From contig NZ_JAMFLI010000003.1 in NCBI RefSeq assembly GCF_023502145.1, positions 292,989 through 356,988 on the forward strand: DNA of 64,000 bases. Reading direction: 5' to 3'. The notes under the pieces were generated by a model. The model saw only the letters and a list, made by a program, of their open reading frames with translations, was not told where the DNA came from and searched no databases. Positions 40,678 to 49,067 of the stretch are shown here, in pieces. Made by a program: the position numbers and the translations under genes. The first letter of the stretch is position 1; each line of letters begins with the position of its first letter. This DNA is from Craterilacuibacter sp. RT1T (GTDB taxonomy: Bacteria > Pseudomonadota > Gammaproteobacteria > Burkholderiales > Chromobacteriaceae).

Positions 40678-43110
40678 TTACAGCGCAAGCACTTCGAATT
40701 CGCGCCTGAGCGCCCCCGCCTTGATGCGCTCTTGCCACGGGTCTTGCTCGAAACTCAGGGCAAAATGCAGACGGGCATAAAGCTCGCTACGCCCGGCGGC
40801 ATCTTCGACAATGCGCTGCTTAACGCCATCCAGCCCCACGCGATGCAGATAATGCACGGTACGCTCCAGATAAAAGGCTTCTTCGCGATAAAGCTGCAGG
40901 AAAGCACCGCAGGTTTCCAGCACCTCGGCCGCCGTTTTGACCTTGACCAGAAACTGTGCGACTTCCGTCTTGATGCCGCCGTTGCCGCCGATATAGATTT
41001 CCCAGCCCGAATCGACCGCGATAATCCCGACATCCTTGATGCCGGCCTCCGAGCAATTACGCGGGCAGCCGGATACGGCCAGCTTGACCTTGGCCGGGCT
41101 CCACATTCCGAACAGGTCTTTTTCCAGATCGATGCCCATCTGGGTCGAATTTTGCGTACCGAAGCGGCAAAACTCGCTGCCAACACAGGTCTTAACCGTA
41201 CGCAGGCTTTTGCCGTAAGCGTGACCGGAGGGCATGGCCAGTTCTTCCCACACATGGGGCAGGTCTTCTTTTTTGATGCCCAAAAGATCGATACGCTGGC
41301 CCCCCGTCACCTTGACCATGGGCACCTGGTATTTGTCGGCGACATCGGCGATGCGCCGCAGCTCGGACGGGTTGGTGACCCCGCCCCACATGCGCGGAAT
41401 GACCGAATACGTGCCGTCCTTCTGGATATTGGCATGGACGCGTTCATTCACCAGACGCGAACGGGCATCGTCCTTTGCCTCCCCCGGCCAGCTTGAGATC
41501 AGGTAGTAATTAAGCGCGGGACGGCAGGTGGCACAACCGTCCTCATTGCGCCAGTTGAGATAGCGCATCAGCGCAGACATCTCGGTCAGGTGTTGCTCGC
41601 GTATCACTTTGCGCACGGTGGCGTGATTGTGCTCGGTACAGCCACAGATGGCTTTTTCGCCCTTAGGCGTCACATCGGCCGCGCCGCCAACGCAATTGAC
41701 CAGAATCTGCTCGACCAGACCGGTGCAGGAGCCACAGGAGCTGGCCGCCTTGGTGTGTTTTTTGATCTCGTCGACACTGAACAGGCCTTTTTCGCGTATG
41801 GCCTTGACAATGGTGCCCTTGCAAACGCCGTTGCAGCCGCAAACTTCCGCACTATCCGCCATGCTGGCGCTGCGGTTTTCACCGGCGTGCCCGCTGTCAC
41901 CGATGGCCGACTCGCCAAACATCAGCTGGTCGCGGATTTCGTTTACCGCACGCCCTTCCCGTATCAGGCGGAAATACCAGGCCCCGTCGCCGGTGTCCCC
42001 ATACAGGCAGGCACCCACCAACTGCTCGCCCTTGAGTACCAGCTTTTTGTATACCCCCCCCACCGGGTCGGCCAAGGTGATCGCTTCAGTCGTGTCGTCC
42101 CCGATAAAATCACCGGCAGAAAAAAGATCAATGCCGGTCACCTTGAGCTTGGTCGAGGTGATACTGCCCTGATAACGGGCAATGCCATGCCCGGCCAGAT
42201 GGTTGGCAGCCACTTTGGCCTGTTCAAACAGCGGGGCAACCAAGCCGTAAGCCATGCCGCGATGGCTGACGCACTCACCCACCGCATACACGCGCGGATC
42301 ATAGGTCTGCATGGTGTCATTAACGACCAGGCCCCGGTGGCAATAGAGACCACTGGACTCGGCCAGCGCGGTGTTGGGACGGATGCCCACGGCCATAACC
42401 ACGAGATCTGCCGGCAATTCGTGGCCATCCTTGAAGCGGATAGCCCTGACTTCACCCTTATCGTTACCCAGCAAGGCCTCGGTCTGTTTTTCCAGCAAAA
42501 AGGCCAGCCCGCGTGCTTCCAGATTTTTTTGCAGCAAGCGCGCGGCCGCCTGATCCAACTGCCGCTCCAGCAACCAGGCTGACAAATGCACGACCGTCAC
42601 GCTCATGCCGCGTGCGGCAAGACCGTTGGCGGCTTCCAGCCCCAGAAGCCCCCCTCCGATCACCACTGCATGCTGCTTATGGCGCGCAGCGTCCAGCATA
42701 AAGCGCACATCGTGATAGTCGCGGTAACTGACCACGCCTTTCAGTTCTTTGCCCGGCACCGGCAGGATAAAGGGATTGGAGCCGGTGGCCAGCAATAGCC
42801 GGTCGTAGCTAGCCTCGATGCCCTTGTCGCTTCTCACCACGCGCCGCGAGCGGTCAATTGCGGTCACGGTCTGGTTCAGATGCAAGCATATGCCCTGCGC
42901 CGCATACCAGGCCTCATCGTTGAGAATGGTCTCTTCAAACGCCTGCTCTCCGGACAAAACCGGCGACAACAGAATACGGTTGTAATTCCCCCATGGCTCG
43001 GCACCAAACACCGTAATGTCGTAAGCGTCGGGGGCCAGACTCAACAACTCCTCCAGCGTACGCACCCCGGCCATGCCGTTACCTACTACTACCAGCTTCT
43101 TGCGAACCAT
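40678..43110 (-). CDS. nirB: NAD(P)H nitrite reductase, large subunit (siroheme)
   Basis: 810-aa enzyme reducing nitrite to ammonium. The N-terminal FAD/NAD(P)H domains carry VVVGNGMAGVRTLEEL and VVIGGGLLGLEAANGLA. Two BFD-type [2Fe-2S] regions are CGCNGVCKGTI with SSCGSCTGLVEQIL, and a Cys cluster near YLNWRNEDGCATC. The C-terminal siroheme/[4Fe-4S] domain shows TCVGSEFCRFG and VSGCPRNCSEA. Start MVRKKLVVVGNGMAG has GGGAGG upstream; a 24-residue longer frame was rejected because it runs into the leader terminator. Transcription must pass the ANTAR-type leader just upstream. Confidence 0.94.
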   Translation of the reverse strand: MVRKKLVVVGNGMAGVRTLEELLSLAPDAYDITVFGAEPWGNYNRILLSPVLSGEQAFEETILNDEAWYAAQGICLHLNQTVTAIDRSRRVVRSDKGIEASYDRLLLATGSNPFILPVPGKELKGVVSYRDYHDVRFMLDAARHKQHAVVIGGGLLGLEAANGLAARGMSVTVVHLSAWLLERQLDQAAARLLQKNLEARGLAFLLEKQTEALLGNDKGEVRAIRFKDGHELPADLVVMAVGIRPNTALAESSGLYCHRGLVVNDTMQTYDPRVYAVGECVSHRGMAYGLVAPLFEQAKVAANHLAGHGIARYQGSITSTKLKVTGIDLFSAGDFIGDDTTEAITLADPVGGVYKKLVLKGEQLVGACLYGDTGDGAWYFRLIREGRAVNEIRDQLMFGESAIGDSGHAGENRSASMADSAEVCGCNGVCKGTIVKAIREKGLFSVDEIKKHTKAASSCGSCTGLVEQILVNCVGGAADVTPKGEKAICGCTEHNHATVRKVIREQHLTEMSALMRYLNWRNEDGCATCRPALNYYLISSWPGEAKDDARSRLVNERVHANIQKDGTYSVIPRMWGGVTNPSELRRIADVADKYQVPMVKVTGGQRIDLLGIKKEDLPHVWEELAMPSGHAYGKSLRTVKTCVGSEFCRFGTQNSTQMGIDLEKDLFGMWSPAKVKLAVSGCPRNCSEAGIKDVGIIAVDSGWEIYIGGNGGIKTEVAQFLVKVKTAAEVLETCGAFLQLYREEAFYLERTVHYLHRVGLDGVKQRIVEDAAGRSELYARLHFALSFEQDPWQERIKAGALRREFEVLAL

Positions 43111-43142
43111 TGCCTGCCTCCCCTGCCTTGCCCCGCGCAAAT

Positions 43143-43221
43143 AAAAAAGGCCCGTGCGCCTGACGCATTGCATCAGGTACACGGACCTCGTTGTCCTTGT
43201 CGCTGCACCGCCGTTGGCGCA
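43143..43221 (-). ncRNA. ANTAR-type antiterminator leader of nirB
   Basis: Read on the minus strand. Stem P1 (43221-43204) is TGCGCC-AACGGC-GGTGCA. Stem P2 (43200-43179) pairs ACAaGGAC with GTCCgTGT around loop AACGAG. An intrinsic terminator (43187-43143) follows: GGTCCGTG...CACGGGCC with six T. Both hexaloops have A at position 1 and G at position 4, the ANTAR-recognition pattern. The 3' arm of P2 is the 5' arm of the terminator, so the two structures exclude each other. NasT binding to P1-P2 would permit read-through into nirB-nirD-nasA-cobA. Confidence 0.85.
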
Positions 43222-43242
43222 ATCGTACTTCCATTAAAACCT

Positions 43243-43259
43243 AGCAATCGTCGTGCCAG
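43243..43259 (-). promoter_or_regulatory. Sigma54 promoter of nirB operon
   Basis: On the minus strand CTGGCACGACGATTGCT matches the -24/-12 consensus (YTGGCACG-N4-TTGCW) at every specified position. The transcript would start near 43231, a few bases before the antiterminator stem P1. Nitrogen-limitation control through NtrC is the expected consequence. Confidence 0.88.
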
Positions 43260-43352
43260 AAAACCCGTGCTTTAAGCGGCAGGAATTGACCGCAACGCAC
43301 CAAAAGCAGGAAAAAAGCACGGGTTACCGCACAGTCTGGTGCATATCAAGCT

Positions 43353-43928
43353 TCAGGCCAGCCAGGCGGCGGACTCAACCATGGTCTGTGCAATCTCGCC
43401 GATGCGTTTTTGCCGCTTCATCGCCTCGGCGCGCAAGCGTTTGTAGGCTTCGTCCTCGCTTATGCCCTTCAATTGCATCAACAAACCCTTGGCCTTATCC
43501 ACCCACTGCCTTTCGGCCAGGCGGACCCGGGTATCCGCCAACTCCTCACGCAGCGCCTGCTCAATGGCAAAGCGCTCGATGGCCACAGCCAGTACGCTTT
43601 CAATGCGCACGGCCTCGACCTGCCCCACCACATAGGCTGATACCCCGGCCTTGAGTGCCTCGCGCAAGATGTCGCGACTGCCGTTACCGGTAAACATCAC
43701 CACCGGGCGCCGGCTTTCCGTACTGGCAACACAGACGGCTTCCAGCGTATCGCGCGAGGGCGCATCGCTATCGATCAAAACCAGATCCGGCTGCAAACCG
43801 GCAATCACATGCTCCAGCCCCATGCATGGCGCGATCTGTCCGACGATACAAACATCGGCCTGCGCCAGCATCTGTGCCAATAAACCGGCATGTCCGGAGC
43901 CATCATTAATCAGCAATACTTTAAGCAT
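43353..43928 (-). CDS. nasT: ANTAR-domain transcription antiterminator, NasT-like
   Basis: 191-aa response-regulator-like protein. Residues 1-120 are a receiver-type domain: LLINDGSG in place of the usual acidic pair, and Asp in LVLIDSDAP. The switch Lys is replaced (SAYVVGQV), so phosphorylation may not be the signal. Residues 125-185 form the ANTAR RNA-binding domain (RLAERQWVDKAKGLLMQLKG then ISEDEAYKRLRAEAMKRQKRIGEIA). It would bind the paired hexaloop leaders at 43143 and 46995. A nitrate sensor NasS is usual as its inhibitor; none is encoded here unless the NrtA-like protein does that job. It lies between the nrt and nir operons. Confidence 0.9.
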   Translation of the reverse strand: MLKVLLINDGSGHAGLLAQMLAQADVCIVGQIAPCMGLEHVIAGLQPDLVLIDSDAPSRDTLEAVCVASTESRRPVVMFTGNGSRDILREALKAGVSAYVVGQVEAVRIESVLAVAIERFAIEQALREELADTRVRLAERQWVDKAKGLLMQLKGISEDEAYKRLRAEAMKRQKRIGEIAQTMVESAAWLA

Positions 43929-43977
43929 GCGCCCCCCTTTTCCCGGGCATCAAGCAAGCCCGATGCCAACATCAGGA

Positions 43978-44772
43978 TCAAGCCACCGCGCGCTGGCCAT
44001 ATTTCTGATAAAGGAAGCCCAGCACCTGCGCACGGCAAGCGTGATAAGCCGGATCACTGGCTAGCGCCAGGCGATCGCGCGGGCGCGGCAAGTTCACGTC
44101 CAGAATCTCGCCTATTGTGGCAGCCGGACCATTGCTCATCATCACGATACGGTCGGATAGCAATACCGCCTCGTCCACATCATGCGTCACCATCACCACC
44201 GTCGAGCCGGTGCGCGCCACAATGCGGATCAGTTCGTCCTGCAAATTGGCACGGGTCAGTGCATCCAGCGCCCCAAAGGGTTCATCCAGCAACAAGACTT
44301 TAGGCTCCATGACCAAGGCTCGGGCAATTCCAACCCGCTGTTTCATGCCGCCGGAAATTTCGTTCGGGTGTTTGTCGCGGGCATGGCTTAAGCCCACCAT
44401 GGCCAGGGCCTGCTCGGTACGCTCGGCCAATTTGGCTTTGCTCTCGCTCTTGCCAAACACCCGCTCTACCGCCAGATGGACATTACCGTAACAGGTAAGC
44501 CAGGGCAGCAAGCTGTGGTTCTGGAACACCACGGCCCGATCCGGCCCCGGTCCGGCGATTTCACGGCCATGGGCAATGGCAATCCCGTCGGTGGGCAACA
44601 ATAACCCGGCAATGATATTCAGCACCGTCGATTTGCCGCAACCGGAGTGGCCGATCAAGGAGACAAATTCCTGCCGGGCAATGGCCAGCTTCACATCCTG
44701 CAAGGCGGTAAAACTGCCTTTACTGGTATCAAAACGCATTCCCACCTGATCGAGCTCTACATAGCGTTCCAT
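43978..44772 (-). CDS. nrtC: Nitrate ABC transporter ATPase
   Basis: 264-aa ABC ATPase. Walker A is GHSGCGKST (residues about 41-49), the Q-loop is VFQNHSLLPWLTC, the signature is EISGGMKQRVGIARAL, and Walker B is VLLLDEPFGALDALT, with the H-loop in VMVTHDVDEA. It is a single ATPase without the fused solute-binding domain of cyanobacterial NrtC, so it is equivalent to NrtD/NasD. It is separated from the permease by one base. Powers nitrate/nitrite import. Confidence 0.9.
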   Translation of the reverse strand: MERYVELDQVGMRFDTSKGSFTALQDVKLAIARQEFVSLIGHSGCGKSTVLNIIAGLLLPTDGIAIAHGREIAGPGPDRAVVFQNHSLLPWLTCYGNVHLAVERVFGKSESKAKLAERTEQALAMVGLSHARDKHPNEISGGMKQRVGIARALVMEPKVLLLDEPFGALDALTRANLQDELIRIVARTGSTVVMVTHDVDEAVLLSDRIVMMSNGPAATIGEILDVNLPRPRDRLALASDPAYHACRAQVLGFLYQKYGQRAVA

Positions 44773-44773
44773 T

Positions 44774-45655
44774 TCACACCTCCTGTCCGAAGCTGGCTTT
44801 TTTCGCCAGCCAAACCAGCAATTGCTCCAGCAGCAGGCCCACGATGCCTACCACGAAAATCGCAATCAGAATGTGCTCGACATTCAGGTTGTTCCACTCA
44901 TCCCACACCCAGAAACCCAGGCCGACACCACCGGTCAGCATCTCGGCCGCCACAATCACCAGCCACGCTACGCCAATGGCCAGACGCACGCCTATCAGCA
45001 TGGACGGCAACACGGCCGGCAATAAAATCACGGTGAACACTTTCCATTCAGACAGGCGCAGCACCCGTGCGACATTCAGATAGTCTTGCGGCACGGCTCG
45101 CACACCGGCAGCGGTGTTCAGTATCATCGGCCAGACACTGGAAATGAAAATCACCCAGATCGATGCCGGATCCGCCGCCTTGAATACCAAAAGACCGATA
45201 GGCAGCCAGGCCAAGGGCGAGACCGGCCGCAACAGGCTGATCACCGGCGCGCTCATGCGTGCCAAAAAATCGAAGCGGCCAATCAAAAACCCAAGCGGAA
45301 TGCCCACTACGGCAGCCAAACCGAAGCCTACGCCAACCCGCCCCAGAGACATCAGTACATTCCAGCCTATGCCCTGATCGTTGGGGCCATTACGATAAAA
45401 CGGGTCGGCAAAAAGTTCGCGCGCCGACAGCCAGGTCGCCGCCGGTCCAGGCAGGCTGCCGCCACTGCCTTGCGCGAGCAGTACCCACAGCAGCAAAAAC
45501 AGCAGGATGCCCAGTAGCGGCGGTACCGCGACCCGCAACAGCGTGCCCACAGGCCGGCGTATGGCCTCGAATGGCGCAGGCCAGACTCTGTTGCGGCGCA
45601 AGGGCCTAGCCTCTGCAGCGGCGGCTGCGCCCGCGATGGATTTAACAGCAGTCAT
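44774..45655 (-). CDS. nrtB: Nitrate ABC transporter permease
   Basis: 293-aa inner-membrane permease of the NrtB/SsuC family, with about six TM segments (first at PPLLGILLFLLLWVLLAQ). The conserved ATPase-contact loop is AAGVRAVPQDYLNVARVLRLS. Start MTAVKSIAGAAAA follows GGGAG; a 38-residue upstream extension overlaps the space after nrtA and was rejected. It sits between nrtA and the ATPase gene. Confidence 0.9.
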   Translation of the reverse strand: MTAVKSIAGAAAAAEARPLRRNRVWPAPFEAIRRPVGTLLRVAVPPLLGILLFLLLWVLLAQGSGGSLPGPAATWLSARELFADPFYRNGPNDQGIGWNVLMSLGRVGVGFGLAAVVGIPLGFLIGRFDFLARMSAPVISLLRPVSPLAWLPIGLLVFKAADPASIWVIFISSVWPMILNTAAGVRAVPQDYLNVARVLRLSEWKVFTVILLPAVLPSMLIGVRLAIGVAWLVIVAAEMLTGGVGLGFWVWDEWNNLNVEHILIAIFVVGIVGLLLEQLLVWLAKKASFGQEV

Positions 45656-45704
45656 GAATATCTCCCTATGGGTTTCGATCGGCGGGTCATGCAAAGCATT
45701 GCAA

Positions 45705-46964
45705 TCAGGCCTTGATCGGGAAGGATGACGCATAGGCAGCCGGATTCTTGCCATCCCAAACCCGGCCATCCATCAGCTTGCTGCTGCGCATATCGGATAC
45801 GGGTACCGGTACGCGCGCCATGGCCGCCGCCTGCTTGTACAGCGCGCCCTGGTTGATCTGGCGCGCAACCCCGAGGTAATCGGGATCGCTCTTAAGCAGG
45901 CCCCAGCGTTTATGCTGGGTTAAAAACCACATGCCATCCGACAGGTAGGGGTAATTGACCTTGCCGCCATCAAAAAACTTCATCGCGCGCGCATCCTGCC
46001 ATTTACGCCCCAGGCCATCCTCGTAAGCACCGCTGAAACGCCCGGCAATAACCGTTTCCGGCGCATTGACAAAACCTTTTTCGGCGATCAGGCGGGCAAC
46101 GGAGGCATGGTTTTTCGGATCATCGATATAGCGGGAGGCTTCCAGCAAAGCGGCGATCAGCGCACGCGCCGTAGCCGGATTTTGCTTGACCCATTCTCCT
46201 GTCGTGCCCAGTACTTTTTCCGGATGGTCCGGCCAGATTTGCTGGCTGGTGGCCACGGAAAAACCGATATTGTCGGCAATGGCGCGCGCATTCCACGGCT
46301 CGCCCACGCAATAGCCATCCATATTGTCCACGCGCATATTGGCGACCATCTGCGGCGGCGGCACCACAATCGTTTTTACATCGCGTAACGGGTCTATACC
46401 CTGAGCCGCCAGCCAGTAATACAGCCACATGGCGTGGGTGCCGGTCGGGAAAGTCTGGGCAAAGGTATATTCGCGCGGCTCGGCCTTGACCAGGCGCGCC
46501 AGGGTTGGGCCATTGGTGACGCCTTTATCCTTGAGTTGCCGGGAGAGGGTAATGCCCTGTCCGTTCTGGTTGAGGGTCATCAACACGGCCATATCTTTTT
46601 TGGGCCCGGTCAGCCCCAGATGCACGCCATAGATCATGCCGTAAAGTGCGTGCGAAGCATCCAGTTCGCCATTGACCAGCTTATCGCGCACCGCAGCCCA
46701 GCTCGCCTCCTTGGAGGGCACGATGGTGATGCCGTACTTTTTGTCAAAACCCATTTTTGCAGCCACGATCACCGAGGCGCAGTCGGTGAGTGGAATAAAG
46801 CCCACCCTCACCTCGGTTTTTTCCGGCGCATTGCTACCTGCCTGTGCCGGCAGCGCAAAACCGCCGGGAATCAGCGCTGCGCCCAATACGCCCAAAGCGC
46901 CCTTCAGAAAATCACGGCGTCCGTCTGTCTTGCTGCTTGTCACCATCAGTTGCTGTCTGGCCAT
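45705..46964 (-). CDS. nrtA: Nitrate ABC transporter substrate-binding protein (Tat-exported)
   Basis: 419-aa solute-binding protein of the NrtA family. A twin-arginine signal (GRRDFLKGALGVLGAALIPG, Arg16-Arg17) ends near PAQAGS. The mature part has VRVGFIPLTDCASVIVAAKMGF, the nitrate-binding region with FPTGTHAMWLYYWLAAQG, and NMRVDNMDGYCVGEPWNARAI. AAGGAG lies before the start. It is the first gene of nrtA-nrtB-nrtC, behind an ANTAR-type leader and a sigma54 promoter. A cytoplasmic NasS would lack the signal, so this is the transporter component. Confidence 0.92.
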   Translation of the reverse strand: MARQQLMVTSSKTDGRRDFLKGALGVLGAALIPGGFALPAQAGSNAPEKTEVRVGFIPLTDCASVIVAAKMGFDKKYGITIVPSKEASWAAVRDKLVNGELDASHALYGMIYGVHLGLTGPKKDMAVLMTLNQNGQGITLSRQLKDKGVTNGPTLARLVKAEPREYTFAQTFPTGTHAMWLYYWLAAQGIDPLRDVKTIVVPPPQMVANMRVDNMDGYCVGEPWNARAIADNIGFSVATSQQIWPDHPEKVLGTTGEWVKQNPATARALIAALLEASRYIDDPKNHASVARLIAEKGFVNAPETVIAGRFSGAYEDGLGRKWQDARAMKFFDGGKVNYPYLSDGMWFLTQHKRWGLLKSDPDYLGVARQINQGALYKQAAAMARVPVPVSDMRSSKLMDGRVWDGKNPAAYASSFPIKA

Positions 46965-46994
46965 CTTCTGCTCCTTGCACTATGCGCTTAAAAC

Positions 46995-47085
46995 AAAAAA
47001 AGGCGCCCGTCGTGCCGGCTGCTACTTCGCCGCACGACGGACGCCATTGTCCGTCTGAGCAGAGTGGCCGCCATTGGCCCCTCTG
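46995..47085 (-). ncRNA. ANTAR-type antiterminator leader of nrtA
   Basis: Read on the minus strand. P1 (47085-47060) is CAGAGgGGCC-AATGGC-GGCCaCTCTG. P2 (47055-47036) is GACGGAC-AATGGC-GTCCGTC. Both have the same A-x-x-G-x-x hexaloop AATGGC. A terminator follows (47045-46995): GGCGTCCGTCGTGC paired with GCACGACGGGCGCC (one G-U) and seven T. The 3' arm of P2 is contained in the 5' arm of the terminator, giving mutually exclusive folds. This is the textbook layout for an ANTAR-controlled leader, and stronger than the nirB copy because P2 is fully paired. Confidence 0.9.
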
Positions 47086-47103
47086 ATCGAATACCCGCAT
47101 TAA

Positions 47104-47120
47104 TGCAATTGCTGTGCCAA
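47104..47120 (-). promoter_or_regulatory. Sigma54 promoter of nrt operon
   Basis: Minus-strand TTGGCACAGCAATTGCA fits the -24/-12 consensus with one mismatch (A for G after GGCAC). The predicted transcript start, about 12 bases downstream, lies just before the P1 stem of the leader. NtrC-type activation is expected; no upstream enhancer was searched for in detail. Confidence 0.85.
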
Positions 47121-47262
47121 CTTGACCATACTGGCCCGTTAAGACGGAAAAACCTTATCCGGCGCACCACTGCCGCCGGCATAAAGTTCGGGGCGCATGC
47201 CGGCTACCCCAGAAGGCGGCATCGTCTGCGCACTATTGCAGTGCAATATGCACCATCACAAC

Positions 47263-48912
47263 TCAGGCTAGACCGCAGATGCGCCCATCCTCCACATCGA
47301 TATGGTAAGCCTGCGGCGAGCGCGGCAGACCGGGCATGCGCAGCACCTTGCCTGCCAGCGCCACGACAAAGCCGGCACCGGTATTAGGCAGGAGTCTGGC
47401 AACCGGCAGAACGAAACCCTCCGGTGCGCCACGCAGTGCAGGATCATGGCTAAACGAGTACGGCGTTTTGGCCACACACACCGGCAAGCGATCCAGGCCC
47501 CATGCCTGCAGGCGCGCCAGATCATCTTCCGCCTCGGGCGAGAGGGTGACACCCGCGCCACCATAAAGCTGGCGGCTTAGCGCATCCAGCTTTTCGCTTA
47601 GTGTCGCATCTGCCGGATAGCTAAAGCGCACGGCGGGGACTTTTTCCTGCCCGGCCGCCATCACGGCACGCGCCAAATCCACTGCGCCTTCGCCGCCTTT
47701 GGCAAAACCGTCGCAGACCGCAAAGCCAGCGGTACCGGCTGCGCGGCAAGCCTGGGCAACCATGGCCATTTCATCCTCGCTATCGCCGGCAAAACGGTTG
47801 AGCGCAACCACCACGCGCTGGCCAAAGCCTGCCAGATTAGCCAAATGACGGTGCAAATTGGGCAGGCCCGCCGTAAGCGCGGCCGGATTGGCTTGTGAGC
47901 AGGCAGCCAGATCCACCCCGCCATGCCACTTGAGCGCCTTAAGCGAAGTCACCAGCACGGTGACGGCCGGTGCCAGAGCGCTTTGCCGGCATTTGATATT
48001 GAAGAATTTTTCCGCGCCAAGATCGGCACCAAAACCGGCTTCGGTAATCGCCCAATCGGCACAAGACAGGGCAGCGCGGGTCGCGCGCACCGAGTTGCAG
48101 CCATGGGCGATATTGGCAAACGGTCCGCCATGCACAAAAGCCGCATTGCCTTCCAGTGACTGCACCAGATTCGGTTTGAATGCGTCCAGCAGCAAGGCCA
48201 TCAGGGCGCCGGTGATACCCAACTCGCGCGCATAAAATGGCGTGCCATCGCTGCGCAGCCCCAGCAACAAGTCATCCAGTCGCCGGCGCAAATCGGCTTC
48301 ATCTTCAGCCAGACACAGCACCGCCATGATTTCCGAGGCGGCCGTAATGTCGAAACCGGTGTCGGCGGGGATGCCGTGTGCGGGGCCGCCAAGGCCGGTC
48401 ACCATATGGCGCAGCGAGCGGTCATTGACATCCAGCACCCGGCGCCAGAAAACGGTTTCAAGATCAGTCTGTGCATGGTGGCGCACATTGTCCAGCATGG
48501 CGGCGATCAGATTGTTGGCGCTGGTGATGGCGTGAAAGTCGCCGGTGAAATGCAGGTTAATGGCTTCCATAGGCAAGAGTTGCGCATAACCGCCCCCCGC
48601 TGCCCCTCCCTTCATGCCAAAACAGGGGCCAAGCGAAGGCTCGCGCAAAGCCAAAGCGGCCGACTCGCCCAAATACTTTAACCCTTGCGCCAGCGCAACC
48701 GATACCGTGGTCTTGCCGCTGCCTGCCGGCGTGCCGCTGGTCGCCGTAACCAGCACCAGCTTGCCCGCAGGATTTTTGCCTGACGCAAGAGAAACTTTGG
48801 CCTTGTCGCGGCCATAGGGCTCGTACTCGCGGGCTGAAAAACCCAGGGTATTGGCCAGAACATCAATGGGAATGAGCGTTGCAGACTGGGCAATTTCGAT
48901 ATCGGATAGCAT
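47263..48912 (-). CDS. fhs: Formate-tetrahydrofolate ligase
   Basis: 549-aa ATP-dependent ligase forming 10-formyl-THF. Conserved parts are LREPSLGPCFGMKGGAAGGGYAQ, INLHFTGDFHAITSANNL and GFGADLGAEKFFNIKCR. The P-loop reads GTPAGSGKTT, where most family members have TPAGEGKTT, and the preceding NP is SG. This is an unusual but conservative-looking change. Length is near the usual 555. It is monocistronic, with about 150 bp to the downstream GGDEF gene. One-carbon supply for purine and formyl-Met synthesis. Confidence 0.93.
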   Translation of the reverse strand: MLSDIEIAQSATLIPIDVLANTLGFSAREYEPYGRDKAKVSLASGKNPAGKLVLVTATSGTPAGSGKTTVSVALAQGLKYLGESAALALREPSLGPCFGMKGGAAGGGYAQLLPMEAINLHFTGDFHAITSANNLIAAMLDNVRHHAQTDLETVFWRRVLDVNDRSLRHMVTGLGGPAHGIPADTGFDITAASEIMAVLCLAEDEADLRRRLDDLLLGLRSDGTPFYARELGITGALMALLLDAFKPNLVQSLEGNAAFVHGGPFANIAHGCNSVRATRAALSCADWAITEAGFGADLGAEKFFNIKCRQSALAPAVTVLVTSLKALKWHGGVDLAACSQANPAALTAGLPNLHRHLANLAGFGQRVVVALNRFAGDSEDEMAMVAQACRAAGTAGFAVCDGFAKGGEGAVDLARAVMAAGQEKVPAVRFSYPADATLSEKLDALSRQLYGGAGVTLSPEAEDDLARLQAWGLDRLPVCVAKTPYSFSHDPALRGAPEGFVLPVARLLPNTGAGFVVALAGKVLRMPGLPRSPQAYHIDVEDGRICGLA

Positions 48913-49067
48913 CGACAGACTCGGCAGAAGGAAGTGAGCCGATAGAGTAAAGAAAGCAGAAGCTTCCTACCATGAGCCAGATCAGATGATTGTGTCGCTA
49001 CTACCTAGATTGACGCCAGGTGAGAGAAAGAGCCATGCATAGATGAAGTGCAATATACGCTGACCAG

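Noticed and set aside
43941..43970. Small dyad GGCATC/GATGCC between nrtC and nasT as a terminator
   Set aside because: Only six base pairs with a ten-base loop and no T-run; too weak to call.
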